64,000 nucleotides of DNA from Aeromicrobium tamlense (lineage in GTDB: Bacteria > Actinomycetota > Actinomycetes > Propionibacteriales > Nocardioidaceae): contig NZ_JACBZN010000001.1 in assembly GCF_013408555.1 (NCBI RefSeq), positions 372,001 to 436,000 of the forward strand, given 5' to 3'. The position numbers and the translations under genes were made by a program. The first letter of the stretch is position 1. The number at the start of each line of letters is the position of its first letter. Under the pieces are notes generated by a model that worked only from the letters and a program-made list of their open reading frames with translations, was not told where the DNA came from and did no database searches. This document shows, one piece after another, positions 1 to 8,520 of this stretch.

Positions 1-642
1 GAGGGCTCGCGCCCGGGCGCTGAGGTCGGCGTCCTCACCGTAGACGAAGTAGCGCTCGTCGAAGCCGCCGAGCCGGTTCCACAGCCGGCGCTCCACCAGC
101 AGCAGGCAGCCGGTGATCATGCCGACCTCGCGTACCGAGTCGCGCTGCCAGCCGCCGATGGCCTCGGGGTCGAACACGCGTGAGTGACGGAAGACGGTGG
201 ACAGGCCCGAGGCGAAGCAGAACGTGCTCCACAGGCTCGGCAGGCCCCAGCACGAGGAAGGCTCGAGCTCGCCCTCGGTGGTCAGGGTGCGGCCGCCGTA
301 CATGCCGTGACCGGGGTGGCGGTGCGCGAACCCGACCAGCTCGGCGAGCGAGCCGGGCCGCGCCTCCATGTCCGGGTTGAGCAGCAGCACCCACGGCGCG
401 GAGCCGGCCGCGGCACCTTGGTTGACCGCGCGGGCGAAGCCCGCGTTGACGTCGTTGTGCAGCAGCCGCGCGTGGGGCGCGTGGCGCGCCACGACCGTCG
501 CGCTGTCGTCGGCCGAGGCGTTGTCGACCACGACGAGCTCGGCCTCGAGGTCGCCGAGCGCGGCGGGCAGCGAGTCGAGGCAGCGACCCACCCAGTCGGC
601 GCTGTTGTACGTGACGATGACGATCGTGACGTCCGCAGTCAT
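1..642 (-). CDS. Glycosyltransferase family 2, C-terminus cut by window edge
   Basis: The frame opens at an ATG at 642 and runs off the left edge after 214 residues without a stop. The N-terminus reads as a GT-A fold nucleotide-sugar glycosyltransferase: VTIVIVTYNS at 5-14, a DNASAD acid motif at 40-45, and the metal-site region LLNPDM at 87-92. A following stretch rich in W, F and G is usual in rhamnosyltransferase-like GT2 enzymes. It should add one sugar to a membrane-bound polysaccharide intermediate at the cytoplasmic face. Its ATG overlaps the stop of the upstream acyltransferase (ATGA), so the two are translationally coupled. Sugar specificity cannot be read from the sequence. Confidence 0.9.
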   Translation of the reverse strand, partial: MTADVTIVIVTYNSADWVGRCLDSLPAALGDLEAELVVVDNASADDSATVVARHAPHARLLHNDVNAGFARAVNQGAAAGSAPWVLLLNPDMEARPGSLAELVGFAHRHPGHGMYGGRTLTTEGELEPSSCWGLPSLWSTFCFASGLSTVFRHSRVFDPEAIGGWQRDSVREVGMITGCLLLVERRLWNRLGGFDERYFVYGEDADLSARARAL

Positions 643-1175
643 GAGGACGCACCGCGGCGCCGGACGACGGTGGCGGGCACGCCGGCGGCCACCGAGTCGG
701 GCGGGAGATCGCGGGTGACGACGGCACCGGCGGCGACGATCGTGCCGTCGCCGATCGTGACGCCGGGCAGCACCACGACGCGGGTGCCCAGCCAGGTGTT
801 CGCGCCGATCACGACGTCGGCCTCGCGCTTGGGCAGGTCCATCACGGGACCGGGGCCGGCGTCGAAGTCGTAGTTCGAGGCGGTGATGAACACGTCGGGC
901 CCGAGCAGCGCGTGGTCGCCGAGCGTGATGCTGCCGCTCGCGTCGCCCGCCCACAGGCAGCTGCCCTGGCCGATGTGGGAGCCGGCGCCGATCGTGACCC
1001 GGCTGCCGTTGCGCACCGAGACCGTGGGGGAGAGGCGCACGCCCGTGCCGATCGTGGCGTCGTCCAGCTCGGCCCCGTCGTAGCCGGCGAAGTTCGCCAG
1101 GCGCGCCCAGCGTCGCCACGTGCGGGGCCGCAGGACGCGGCGGGCCGCGCTCGAAGCCTGTCGACCGTCGCTCAT
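639..1175 (-). CDS. Hexapeptide-repeat acyltransferase (WbbJ/LbH family)
   Basis: A 178-residue protein whose central and C-terminal parts are built from left-handed beta-helix hexapeptides (I/V-G-x-x patterns such as VTIGAGSHIG and VTIGDGTIVAAGAVV), ending in a VAAGVPA motif. This is the classic sugar O-acetyltransferase layout, probably acetyl-CoA dependent, acting on a polysaccharide precursor in the cytoplasm. An AGAGG-type ribosome site lies about 8 nt before the ATG. It is followed by the GT2 gene with a 4-nt overlap. Which hydroxyl or amine is acylated is unknown. Confidence 0.88.
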   Translation of the reverse strand: MSDGRQASSAARRVLRPRTWRRWARLANFAGYDGAELDDATIGTGVRLSPTVSVRNGSRVTIGAGSHIGQGSCLWAGDASGSITLGDHALLGPDVFITASNYDFDAGPGPVMDLPKREADVVIGANTWLGTRVVVLPGVTIGDGTIVAAGAVVTRDLPPDSVAAGVPATVVRRRGASS

Positions 1176-1249
1176 GAATCGGTCCTCTCGACGTCGTCCA
1201 CGCACGGTGGCCGGTCTGGCGGATTCGCCCACTGGGAGCAGTGCTGCGC

Positions 1250-1262
1250 AGTACAGTGTAAA
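1250..1262. promoter_or_regulatory. Divergent promoter region
   Basis: Within the 183-nt gap between the divergent acyltransferase and flippase genes there is a TACAGT hexamer at 1252-1257 on the plus strand. An overlapping TACACT (1260-1255) lies on the minus strand. Both fit the TA(G/C)NNT -10 pattern used elsewhere in the window. They would give leaders of roughly 70-100 nt in each direction. The remainder of the gap holds nothing else I recognise. Confidence 0.4.
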
Positions 1263-1358
1263 GCGGTCGGCCGGTGCCTTTCGGCGGTTTGCGGCAGACG
1301 CCCGGGACTCGTGCTGCGGCCTCCCCGGCGTGCGACCCACGAGGGTGATGGGGTGAGC

Positions 1359-2852
1359 ATGAGCGACGACACGGGCCTCGCACGCCACACCTCGATCAGC
1401 GTGCTGTGGATGACCGCTCAGCGCTGGGTGACGCGCCTCGGCGGCTTCCTGACGATCATCATCCTGACGCGGATCCTGTCCCCGGAGGACTTCGGCGTCG
1501 CGGCCACGGCCACCACGCTGCTGCCGCTGATCTACGTGCTCGCCGACGCGGGCTTCTCGGCGTACCTGGTCCAGGCCGACGACGTCGACGAGCGCACCCT
1601 CGCCACGGCGTTCTGGTTCTCGCTCGGCTCGGGCCTGCTGCTGGCCGGTGCGATCGCCGTGGCGGCCCCGTTCATCGGCTCGGCCCTCGGCGTGCCCGAG
1701 GCCGCGCCGCTGCTGCAGGTCATGGGCCTGTCCGTGCTGGCCGTCGCCCTCGGCTCGGTCCCGGTGGCCCTGCTGCGCCGGGCGATGGAGTTCCGCAAGC
1801 TCGCGCTCCTCGAGGCCAACGCCGCCATCATCGCCCAGGTCGTCGCGATCGCGGTCGCGCTCACCGGCGGCGGCGCCTGGGCGCTCGTCCTGCAGGTCCT
1901 GTGCGGCCAGCTGATCGTGCTCGTCTCGGTGTGGATCGTCGCGCGCTGGCGGCCGCACCCCGGCTTCTCCTTCGCGCGCTTCAAGGTCATGGTCGACTTC
2001 GGCCTGCACGTCGTGGGCAGCGGCCTGGTCTACGCGCTGCGCGTTTGGGCCGAGACCGCGATCGTCGTGGCCGGGCTGGGCGTGCGCGAGATGGGCTACC
2101 TCTCGATCGCGCAGCGGCTGGTCCAGACGGCGCAGGACCTGTCGATCTCGGCGCTGCTGCCGGTCTCGATGGCCGCGTTCGCGAAGATCCGCGACTCGGT
2201 CGACCGGCTGCGCGGCGCGTACCTGCGGGCCTCGTCCGTGGCCTACGCGGTCATCACGCCGCTCATGGTGTTCCTCGCGGTCGCAGCGCCCGAGGTGGTC
2301 CAGCTGCTGTTCGGCGCGGACAAGGCCGAGAGCGCCCATGTCGTCCCCGCCCTGGCCGTGATGGCGATCGCGGGCGTCGGCTGGGCCGTCGACCAGGCGC
2401 TCCTGGTCGGCACCGGACATCCCGGTCGCTGGTTCGCCTTCATCGCGACGATCTACAGCCTGGCGCTGCTGGTGTCCCTGTACCTCGTCCAGTTCGGGCT
2501 GATGGCGGTCGTCGTCGGCTGGGCCACGATCGCCACGGTCGAGGCGCTGCTGCGCTCGATCCCGGTCGCGCCCGTCATCGGGGCGACCCGCTGGCAGGTC
2601 ATCCTGCCGTTCCTCGGGGTCGTGCCCACCGCGATCGTCGCGGGCGCCGTCGGCTGGGGCGTGCTGCACCTCGCCGACCCGCTGCCGCTCGTCCTCGAGA
2701 TCTTCCTGGGCGGGGCCGCGGTGGGCATCACGTACCTGCTGGCCCTCGCGGTGCTGCGCCCGAAGACCACCGCCACCGTGCTCTCGGTCCTTCCCGGCCG
2801 GATCGCGGGGCCCGCCCGCGCCGTGCTCGGCCGCCGGGTCCGCGGCGCGTGA
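1359..2852 (+). CDS. Wzx-type polysaccharide flippase (MATE/MOP superfamily)
   Basis: A 497-residue polytopic membrane protein with about 12-14 hydrophobic segments, starting near residue 14 and continuing to about 485. The length and pattern match the polysaccharide transporter (PST/RfbX) branch of the MOP exporters, including the typical early 'LTRILSPEDFG' loop. It should flip lipid-linked oligosaccharide repeat units across the cytoplasmic membrane for polymerisation by the Wzy-like protein at 5416-6837. ATG 1359 was chosen; an in-frame GTG at 1353 is only two codons upstream. Convergent with the next glycosyltransferase, with 1 nt between the stops. Confidence 0.9.
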   Translation: MSDDTGLARHTSISVLWMTAQRWVTRLGGFLTIIILTRILSPEDFGVAATATTLLPLIYVLADAGFSAYLVQADDVDERTLATAFWFSLGSGLLLAGAIAVAAPFIGSALGVPEAAPLLQVMGLSVLAVALGSVPVALLRRAMEFRKLALLEANAAIIAQVVAIAVALTGGGAWALVLQVLCGQLIVLVSVWIVARWRPHPGFSFARFKVMVDFGLHVVGSGLVYALRVWAETAIVVAGLGVREMGYLSIAQRLVQTAQDLSISALLPVSMAAFAKIRDSVDRLRGAYLRASSVAYAVITPLMVFLAVAAPEVVQLLFGADKAESAHVVPALAVMAIAGVGWAVDQALLVGTGHPGRWFAFIATIYSLALLVSLYLVQFGLMAVVVGWATIATVEALLRSIPVAPVIGATRWQVILPFLGVVPTAIVAGAVGWGVLHLADPLPLVLEIFLGGAAVGITYLLALAVLRPKTTATVLSVLPGRIAGPARAVLGRRVRGA

Positions 2853-2853
2853 G

Positions 2854-4101
2854 TCAGGCCTCGAGGACCCGCGCGTAGAGCTCCTCCACGTGCTCGACGC
2901 GGCGGTCCCACAGCGAGACCTCCGCGCTCTGCCGCCGGGCTCCCTCGGCGAGCCGGGCGCGCAGCACGGGGTCGGCGCACAGTCGGGCGAGGGCGTCGGC
3001 GAGGTCCCGGGCCAGCTGCTCGGGATCGGTCACGGGCACGCGGATCCCGCACGCGTCGGTGACCGTGCTCGACGGTCCGCCGCGGTCGCACGCGACCACC
3101 GGCAGGCCGTGCGAGAGCGCCTCGATGACGACGATGCCGCCCGCCTCGCGGTAGCTGGGGAACACGAACACGTCGGCCTGCTCGTAGAAGGAGTCCACCT
3201 GCTCGTGCGGGACCCGGCCGTGGAACCGCACGAGGTCGGCCACCCCCAGCTCGGCGGCGAGCGCCTCGCAGGCCGCGCGGTCGTAGCCGTCGCCCACGAC
3301 GTCGAACGTCGCCGTGCCGCGCGGCAGCAGCGCCAGGGCCCGCACCGCGTCGCGCACGCCCTTGGTGCGGATGACCCGTCCGACGAACAGCAGGCGCACA
3401 CCCCGGGTGCGGTCGCTGCCCGGCGCCGGTGCGGGCAGCGACTCGATGCCGGTGTCGCTCATCGTGGTGAACGCACGCAGGCGGATGTCGCCGAGCTGCT
3501 CGCGGACGTAGTCGGCGATGCCGACGACGAGCGCGGCGTTCGCGAACGTGGCGCGCAGGCCGCGGCTGTGGCGGAGCCGGAACGCGTCGAGCCGGCGCAG
3601 GCCCGTGAACCACGGCGCACCGCCCTCCTCGTCGGCGAAGGCCGGCGGCGAGTCGAGGCTGCCGCCGACGGGGCCGATCACGTACGGGATGCCCGAGCGG
3701 GCCAGGGGGGAGGCGAACCGGAGCGAGACCGGGGTCAGCTGGTGCGCCAGGTCGAACCGCTCGCCGTGCGCCAGGGCCCGCCGGATCCAGCGGCGTGCCT
3801 GCCACGCGAACGGGTAGTAGCCCGGGTTCAGCATGGCCTTGAAGCGCTCGTGCCGGCCGATCAGCGGGGGCTCGGTCCACTCGACGACGCGAGCGTTCGG
3901 GACGGTTCCGGTCAACGGCAGCCCGGCGCGCTGGCGGTAGCACAGAACGGTGACGTCGTGACGCTCCGCGAGCCGGTGGATCCACTGGTACGCGATCCAG
4001 GCCTCGCCGACGGACTCGGGGTGCGCCGTCGAGACGACCAGCAGGAGGCGCAGCCGGCGCGGCTCGGGGACGGGCGCGACGGGAACGGGGCGGTCGGTCA
4101 T
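2854..4101 (-). CDS. Glycosyltransferase family 4 (GT-B)
   Basis: A 415-residue retaining glycosyltransferase. The N-terminal half has the LLLVVSTAHPES acceptor-domain start. The C-terminal half has the family signature: LLFVGRVIRTKGV, then FPSYREAGGIVVIEALSHG, in which EAGG-x6-E replaces the usual E-x7-E. This identifies the nucleotide-sugar binding Rossmann domain. Start 4101 is preferred because a GAGGTGAG ribosome site precedes it and a TACGAT -10 hexamer lies at 4143-4138. An in-frame GTG at 4137 would abut that hexamer. It should extend the repeat unit made by this locus; donor and acceptor are unknown. Confidence 0.9.
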   Translation of the reverse strand: MTDRPVPVAPVPEPRRLRLLLVVSTAHPESVGEAWIAYQWIHRLAERHDVTVLCYRQRAGLPLTGTVPNARVVEWTEPPLIGRHERFKAMLNPGYYPFAWQARRWIRRALAHGERFDLAHQLTPVSLRFASPLARSGIPYVIGPVGGSLDSPPAFADEEGGAPWFTGLRRLDAFRLRHSRGLRATFANAALVVGIADYVREQLGDIRLRAFTTMSDTGIESLPAPAPGSDRTRGVRLLFVGRVIRTKGVRDAVRALALLPRGTATFDVVGDGYDRAACEALAAELGVADLVRFHGRVPHEQVDSFYEQADVFVFPSYREAGGIVVIEALSHGLPVVACDRGGPSSTVTDACGIRVPVTDPEQLARDLADALARLCADPVLRARLAEGARRQSAEVSLWDRRVEHVEELYARVLEA

Positions 4102-4137
4102 CGCAGCGCTCACCTCGGCCTCGGGGACGGTCGCCAC

Positions 4138-4143
4138 ATCGTA
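4138..4143 (-). promoter_or_regulatory. -10 hexamer for the GT4 gene
   Basis: TACGAT on the minus strand, about 37 nt before ATG 4101, implying a short leader containing the GAGGTGAG ribosome site. Its position argues against the upstream GTG at 4137 as the start. Confidence 0.4.
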
Positions 4144-4178
4144 TCCGCGAGACGCCCTCGGGCGGGCGATTCCGGCAC

Positions 4179-4184
4179 TACGCT
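4179..4184 (+). promoter_or_regulatory. -10 hexamer, leaderless start of acyltransferase
   Basis: TACGCT followed by 6 nt and then ATG 4191. The spacing predicts transcription beginning at or next to the start codon, consistent with the absence of a ribosome site. Confidence 0.5.
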
Positions 4185-4190
4185 CGTGAC

Positions 4191-5453
4191 ATGGCAGACG
4201 GTTCGCGGCTCGTGCCGATCGCCGGGATCGACCGGCTCCTGGGCGGGTCGATCATCCGCCAGTCCTTCAGCCCCCTCGACCTGCCGCCGCCCGAGGCGCT
4301 GCGCGAGGCGTTCGTGCGCCTGGCCGCCCACGGCCCGCAGACCCGCGTCGGCTTCGAGCGCGCGGACGCCGACCACTGGCGCTACCGCGGCGCCGCGATC
4401 GCCGACCGCGCCGACGAGGTCGTCCGCGTCGTGCCCGACGACGTCACCGAGTCCGCACAGGACTGGCTCGTCGCCCACCTCGTCCCGGACCTGCCGGTGC
4501 AGTTCGCGCTGAAGGACGACGAGCTCGCCACCGCCATGGACCACGTGCTGCTCGACGCGCCGCTGGCCTCGAGCCTGCCCGCGATCGTGCTGATGATGGC
4601 CGCTGGCGCGCCCGTGCCGGCGATGTTCGACGGCGTCACCGACCGGCCCCTCTCGAAGGCACTCTGGAACACCTTCGGGCGCCACCCCCGGAACGCCATC
4701 GCCCTCGTGCGCGACCGCGGCGGGGTCCCCGGTCCGCCGCCGGCGGGCGAGGCCCCACGCGAGGACGACCGGCTGCCGCTGATCGACCCGGGTGGCCTGA
4801 CCCGCCGCCTGCACCGCGACTGCGACGTCGCCGAGATGGCCGGGGTGCGCGCGTGGGGCGCGAAGCACGGACTGGGGATCAGCCCCACGATGCTGCTGCT
4901 GGCCGCGGCCGCCACCGAGCAGGCCGGTCTCCCGATCGAGCCCCAGGGCGACCTCGTGGTGGACCTGCGCCGCTACCTGCCGAAGGGCGTCACGACCGGG
5001 GGCAACTTCATCACCGGCGTGTCCGTCCCGGTGTGGTCCGAGGGCTTCGAGCCGGAGATGCTGGGCGAGAGCCTCGACGCGATGCTGAGCTCGGGGCGGC
5101 CCCTGGCCGCCGTCGCCGCGCGGCTGCTGCGCACGAAGCGCCGCCCGCCCGTGCCGCCCACGACTGCCGACACCGTGCCGCGTCCCGTGCGGGCGCGCGT
5201 CTCGGTCAGCAACCCCGGCGTGCTGAAGATCTACGAGTCGATGCCGTGGACCGTCCCGGGTGCCGAGCGGCGTGCCGTGCACGGCACCGAGGGCATCGCC
5301 CCGAACACGATCGGCTGGATCAGCTCGACCGACGCCGGGCGCTTCCGGATCTCGGTCTCGTACCGCGGCGACGCCTTCGACCCCGCGCAGGTCGAGCGCG
5401 CCGCGGACCTCGTGTTCACGGACCCGGTGGCGGTCCTGGACGCGATGCTCTGA
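4191..5453 (+). CDS. Condensation/WS-DGAT-like acyltransferase
   Basis: A 420-residue soluble protein. At residues 116-124 it carries MDHVLLDAP, an H-x3-D motif in the place and style of the HHxxxDG catalytic motif of CoA-dependent acyltransferases (NRPS condensation domains, PapA, wax-ester synthase). The later GNFITGVSVPVW and VSNPGVLKI segments fit the second half of that fold. The second His and the Gly of the full motif are absent, so this is a divergent member. Inside a polysaccharide locus it could transfer an acyl group, perhaps from the carrier protein at 16628-16876, onto a sugar. Its C-terminus overlaps the convergent polymerase gene by 38 bp. Confidence 0.6.
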   Translation: MADGSRLVPIAGIDRLLGGSIIRQSFSPLDLPPPEALREAFVRLAAHGPQTRVGFERADADHWRYRGAAIADRADEVVRVVPDDVTESAQDWLVAHLVPDLPVQFALKDDELATAMDHVLLDAPLASSLPAIVLMMAAGAPVPAMFDGVTDRPLSKALWNTFGRHPRNAIALVRDRGGVPGPPPAGEAPREDDRLPLIDPGGLTRRLHRDCDVAEMAGVRAWGAKHGLGISPTMLLLAAAATEQAGLPIEPQGDLVVDLRRYLPKGVTTGGNFITGVSVPVWSEGFEPEMLGESLDAMLSSGRPLAAVAARLLRTKRRPPVPPTTADTVPRPVRARVSVSNPGVLKIYESMPWTVPGAERRAVHGTEGIAPNTIGWISSTDAGRFRISVSYRGDAFDPAQVERAADLVFTDPVAVLDAML

Positions 5454-6837
5454 CCTGACGCGCCCACCTCCGGCGCAGTCGGCGCGCGACGGCACGCCGC
5501 AGGACGCGGAGCGGGTGGGTGACGGTGGACCCGGTCGGCACCAGCGACGGGTCGGGACGCCGTGGCTCGAGCACGACGATGCGATGGACCGCCCCGGCCA
5601 TGCCCAGCAGCAGGAAGTACGTGCCCATCGTCATCGGGAACGCGAACGAGTCGAACAGCGCCATGCCCGTGGCACCGGCGGCGATCGCGGCGAGCAGCGA
5701 CAGGCCGAGGTCGCGGGTGTCCTCGTCCCGGGCGAGCAGGCGCACGCGCAGGGACACCCACAGCCCCGCGAGCGCGAGCAGCAGGAACGCCGCGGTGCCC
5801 ACGAGGCCGATGCTCACCATGAGCAGCAGGTACTGGTTGTCGAAGATGCGGTACTTGGGCAGGAACGAGCCGAGACCGCGCCCGAACGCCGGCGACTGCG
5901 TGATGAACGCCCACGCGATCTCGTAACTGTCGGTGCGCGAGGTGATGCTCGGATCGGTGCCGACGTTGCGGAACAGCGACTGGATCGTGCCGAACAACCG
6001 CGGCACGGCCGCGAACAGCACCACGGCCATCGCGAGCGCGCCGGCCAGGAACAGCCGCCGGCGCTGGCGCGGCCAGCCGACCACCAGCACGGCGGCGGCC
6101 ACCGCGGCGCTCACGTACGCCGACCGCGAGAACGTCAGCGCGATCGTCACGCCCACCATGAGCGTGGGGATCCACTGCAGCAGCCGACGGTCGTGGGTGG
6201 TGTGGAACGCCGCGTGCAGCGTGAACGGCAGCAGCATCGCCATGATCACGCCGTACTCGATCGGGTGCGTGGCGGTGCCCGAAGGGCGGATCGTCTCGCC
6301 GCGGGTGAAGATCTGGAACTCGGCGGCCGACAGGCCCGGGATCGAGATGCGGTTGATGATCGGGTCGCTCGTGACCACCTGCATGAGTCCGAGGAACGCC
6401 ATCAGTCCGCCGGCCCAGGCCAGCGCCGTGGCCAGCGTCCGGGCCCGCTCCATCGTCGAGATGCCGTCGTGGGCCACCAGCAGGGTGCCCGTCCACGACA
6501 GCGTCACGGCCATCGCGACATTGACCGGGCTGATCTCGTCGAAGTCGATCGGCCGGGACATCGCGACGACGTACGTGATCGCGACGCACGTGACGAAGCC
6601 GAACAGCGCCCGGCGGACGGGCAGCACCTCACGCGGGTGGCTCTGGCTGGTGGTGCGGCCCACCTGGTAGAGCGCCCAGCCGCCCAGGCTCACCAGGCCG
6701 ACGAGCATCGAGGGCGAGCCGGCGCTGCCGAGCGCGGGGACGACCAGCCGGGACGGGATCGCGTAGAGGACGGTCAGGTAGAGCAGCAGCCACGTGACCG
6801 AGTCCATCCGCGCGGGGGTCCGGACGGTCGAGCTCAT
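5416..6837 (-). CDS. O-antigen ligase/polymerase-like membrane protein (Wzy/WaaL)
   Basis: A 473-residue protein with about 11-12 transmembrane segments and a long periplasmic-type loop. In that loop lie TRGETIRPSGTATHPIEYG and, later, SRTDSYEIAWAFITQSPAFGRGLGSF. The ITSRxDxxxxAW...PxxGxGxG pattern is typical of the O-antigen ligase/Wzy family. It would polymerise or ligate lipid-linked repeat units outside the membrane after flipping. ATG 6837 overlaps the stop of the chain-length gene (ATGA), so the two form an operon. The last 38 bp overlap the convergent acyltransferase gene. Confidence 0.88.
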   Translation of the reverse strand: MSSTVRTPARMDSVTWLLLYLTVLYAIPSRLVVPALGSAGSPSMLVGLVSLGGWALYQVGRTTSQSHPREVLPVRRALFGFVTCVAITYVVAMSRPIDFDEISPVNVAMAVTLSWTGTLLVAHDGISTMERARTLATALAWAGGLMAFLGLMQVVTSDPIINRISIPGLSAAEFQIFTRGETIRPSGTATHPIEYGVIMAMLLPFTLHAAFHTTHDRRLLQWIPTLMVGVTIALTFSRSAYVSAAVAAAVLVVGWPRQRRRLFLAGALAMAVVLFAAVPRLFGTIQSLFRNVGTDPSITSRTDSYEIAWAFITQSPAFGRGLGSFLPKYRIFDNQYLLLMVSIGLVGTAAFLLLALAGLWVSLRVRLLARDEDTRDLGLSLLAAIAAGATGMALFDSFAFPMTMGTYFLLLGMAGAVHRIVVLEPRRPDPSLVPTGSTVTHPLRVLRRAVARRLRRRWARQVRASRPGPPPGP

Positions 6838-7586
6838 GGCGGGGTGAGGCTCCGCGAGGTCTCGGCGTGGCGCTCGCCGTCGGCGGGCTCCCACTCCTTC
6901 GAGGACTCGTCCGCGTCGTCGGACGCGGTGGGCTCGGCGCCCTGCTCCTCGGCCTCCGCCTCGGCCTCGCGGCGGCGCCGGGCCGCTCCGAGGCGACGGG
7001 CCAGCGCGTCGATGCCGGCGGTGGCGCCGGCCGTGATCGCCAGGCCCACGGCGACGGCCGCGACGAGGGCACGCGTGGTGGCCCGGGTGACGGGGGTGGC
7101 GTCGAGGTCGGCGGCCAGCTGCATCGAGGTGATGGAGTCGCCCTTCGGCACGTCCTGCTGGCGCTGGAGGTCGGCCAGCGCCTGCGGCGCCGCGGCCAGG
7201 ACCAGCTCGAGGGTGTCGATCGTGGCCGCGGCGGTCTGCGCCGAGACCTGCACCAGCACGACCGGTCCGCGCATCGTCGGGTCGGTGGAGACCTGGTAGA
7301 GCGCGTTGGGCTGCTCGGCGACGATCTGCTCGCGGACCTCGTCGCCGTTGAGGCGCGCGACCACGAGGGACGTCGGGACGTCGAGGTTGTTCAGCTGCAG
7401 GAACGGGTTCTGGATGCCCTCGCCGCTGACCTGGTCCTCGGGCGGGAGCAGCAGCACCGTGCCGCTGGCCTCGTAGACGGGCGGCGTGGAGGTGTACGCG
7501 ACGTAGCCCAGCACTCCGGTGAGGAGCAGGCCCGCCACGACGACGTACCAGCGCCTCAGCACCGTCCTGACGACTTCTACCAGCAT
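6834..7586 (-). CDS. YveK/Wzz-like chain-length determinant protein
   Basis: A 250-residue membrane protein with the polysaccharide co-polymerase layout. TM1 is at about 13-32, followed by PPVYEASGTVLLLP (the usual beta-strand start of a Wzz domain), an extracellular helical region, and TM2 at about 181-204. The basic and acidic cytoplasmic tail lacks a Walker A motif, so no tyrosine-kinase domain is fused. Such proteins control polymer length with Wzy. Start 7586 is chosen because a GGGGAA site precedes it and a minus-strand TACGAT lies at 7657-7652. An in-frame ATG at 7715 would lie upstream of that promoter. Coupled to the polymerase gene by ATGA. Confidence 0.82.
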   Translation of the reverse strand: MLVEVVRTVLRRWYVVVAGLLLTGVLGYVAYTSTPPVYEASGTVLLLPPEDQVSGEGIQNPFLQLNNLDVPTSLVVARLNGDEVREQIVAEQPNALYQVSTDPTMRGPVVLVQVSAQTAAATIDTLELVLAAAPQALADLQRQQDVPKGDSITSMQLAADLDATPVTRATTRALVAAVAVGLAITAGATAGIDALARRLGAARRRREAEAEAEEQGAEPTASDDADESSKEWEPADGERHAETSRSLTPP

Positions 7587-7651
7587 GGATTCCCCAACGG
7601 TCTCGTTCCCCGACTGCCGCACGAAGACCCCGTGCCGGCCATCGTGCCCCC

Positions 7652-7657
7652 ATCGTA
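7652..7657 (-). promoter_or_regulatory. -10 hexamer for chain-length/polymerase operon
   Basis: TACGAT on the minus strand, about 65 nt before ATG 7586, in the 213-nt gap between the two divergent chain-length genes. Nothing else recognisable lies in that gap. Confidence 0.35.
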
Positions 7658-7799
7658 ACGAGGCATGCGTCACGTGGGGCGCTTTCTCGATCGGGGCCGT
7701 GACTGGTGGGACCAAGCCCGTCGTTCCGGGCGGTTCGCGGCGTGGCCCGTGTCAGACTGGGCGGACACGCGGACGGTCGGGCCGCGGACGAGGAGTGAC

Positions 7800-8483
7800 G
7801 TGGTCTTCTGGGACGTGCTGGTGGCGGCGGCTCGCCGCTGGTACGTCGTGTTCCTGGGGCTGATGGTCACCTACGTCGCGATCGCCGCCGTCGAGGCCCG
7901 CCAGGACGTCTACTACCTGCGCGGCCAGGCCGTGTTCGTCGCGCCGGCCAGCCAGGTCTACCCGAACAAGCTGCGCGTCAACGCCGCCGACCTCATCACG
8001 GTCGCCGGGATCGTAGGCAAGCGGATCAACGGGATGGAGGCGCTGCCGAAGACGGCGTCGTCGGCGGCCACGATGGTGGGCCGCGGGGTCCGCGACGGCG
8101 TGCTCATCACGCTGCCGGACAACGGGGTCCAGTGGGCGCCGTACTACGACACGCGCGCTCTCTACATCGAGGTCGCGGCGCCCGATCCCGACACCGCGCG
8201 CGAGCGACACCGCGCGGCCCTGGCCGAGATCGGCGCGGAGCTCGAGGCGCTGCAGGACGAGCAGGACGTCGCCGCCGACGAGCGCGTGACGATCGCCCCG
8301 TCGCCGGAGTCCCCGGCCGTCTACCGCCTCGGTGGGCAGCCGATGTTCGCCAAGATCATGACGCTCGTGATCGGCGGCGGCATCACGCTGACGATCGTCG
8401 CCGCCATCGAGCGCCGCGCCCAGCGCCGGCGCAGCCCGCAGACGACCGCGCCCGCCGAGCGCGAGCTCGTCAGCAGCAGCTGA
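7800..8483 (+). CDS. Second YveK/Wzz-like chain-length protein
   Basis: A 227-residue protein with TM1 at about 14-34 (RRWYVVFLGLMVTY), a Wzz-like strand (YYLRGQAVFVAPAS), an external domain, and TM2 at about 186-202. The RRWYVV motif is shared almost exactly with the divergent neighbour at 6834-7586, so the pair probably arose by duplication. The two proteins differ in the external domain and tail. GTG 7800 follows an AGGAG at 7791-7795; an in-frame ATG at 7665 is upstream but lacks such a site. No kinase motif is present. Likely role: polymer-length control or export gating. Confidence 0.75.
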   Translation: MVFWDVLVAAARRWYVVFLGLMVTYVAIAAVEARQDVYYLRGQAVFVAPASQVYPNKLRVNAADLITVAGIVGKRINGMEALPKTASSAATMVGRGVRDGVLITLPDNGVQWAPYYDTRALYIEVAAPDPDTARERHRAALAEIGAELEALQDEQDVAADERVTIAPSPESPAVYRLGGQPMFAKIMTLVIGGGITLTIVAAIERRAQRRRSPQTTAPAERELVSSS

Positions 8484-8520
8484 GGCTCGGCGCGGCGGGC
8501 GCGGTCGGTCGGACTCCGGG

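Noticed and set aside
639..2669. A long minus-strand frame fused in front of the hexapeptide acyltransferase
   Set aside because: The part upstream of 1175 is antisense to the flippase and has shadow composition; the ATG at 1175 with its ribosome site is the true start.
6834..8483. Bacterial tyrosine kinase fused to the chain-length proteins
   Set aside because: Neither protein has Walker A or B motifs or a tyrosine-rich tail.
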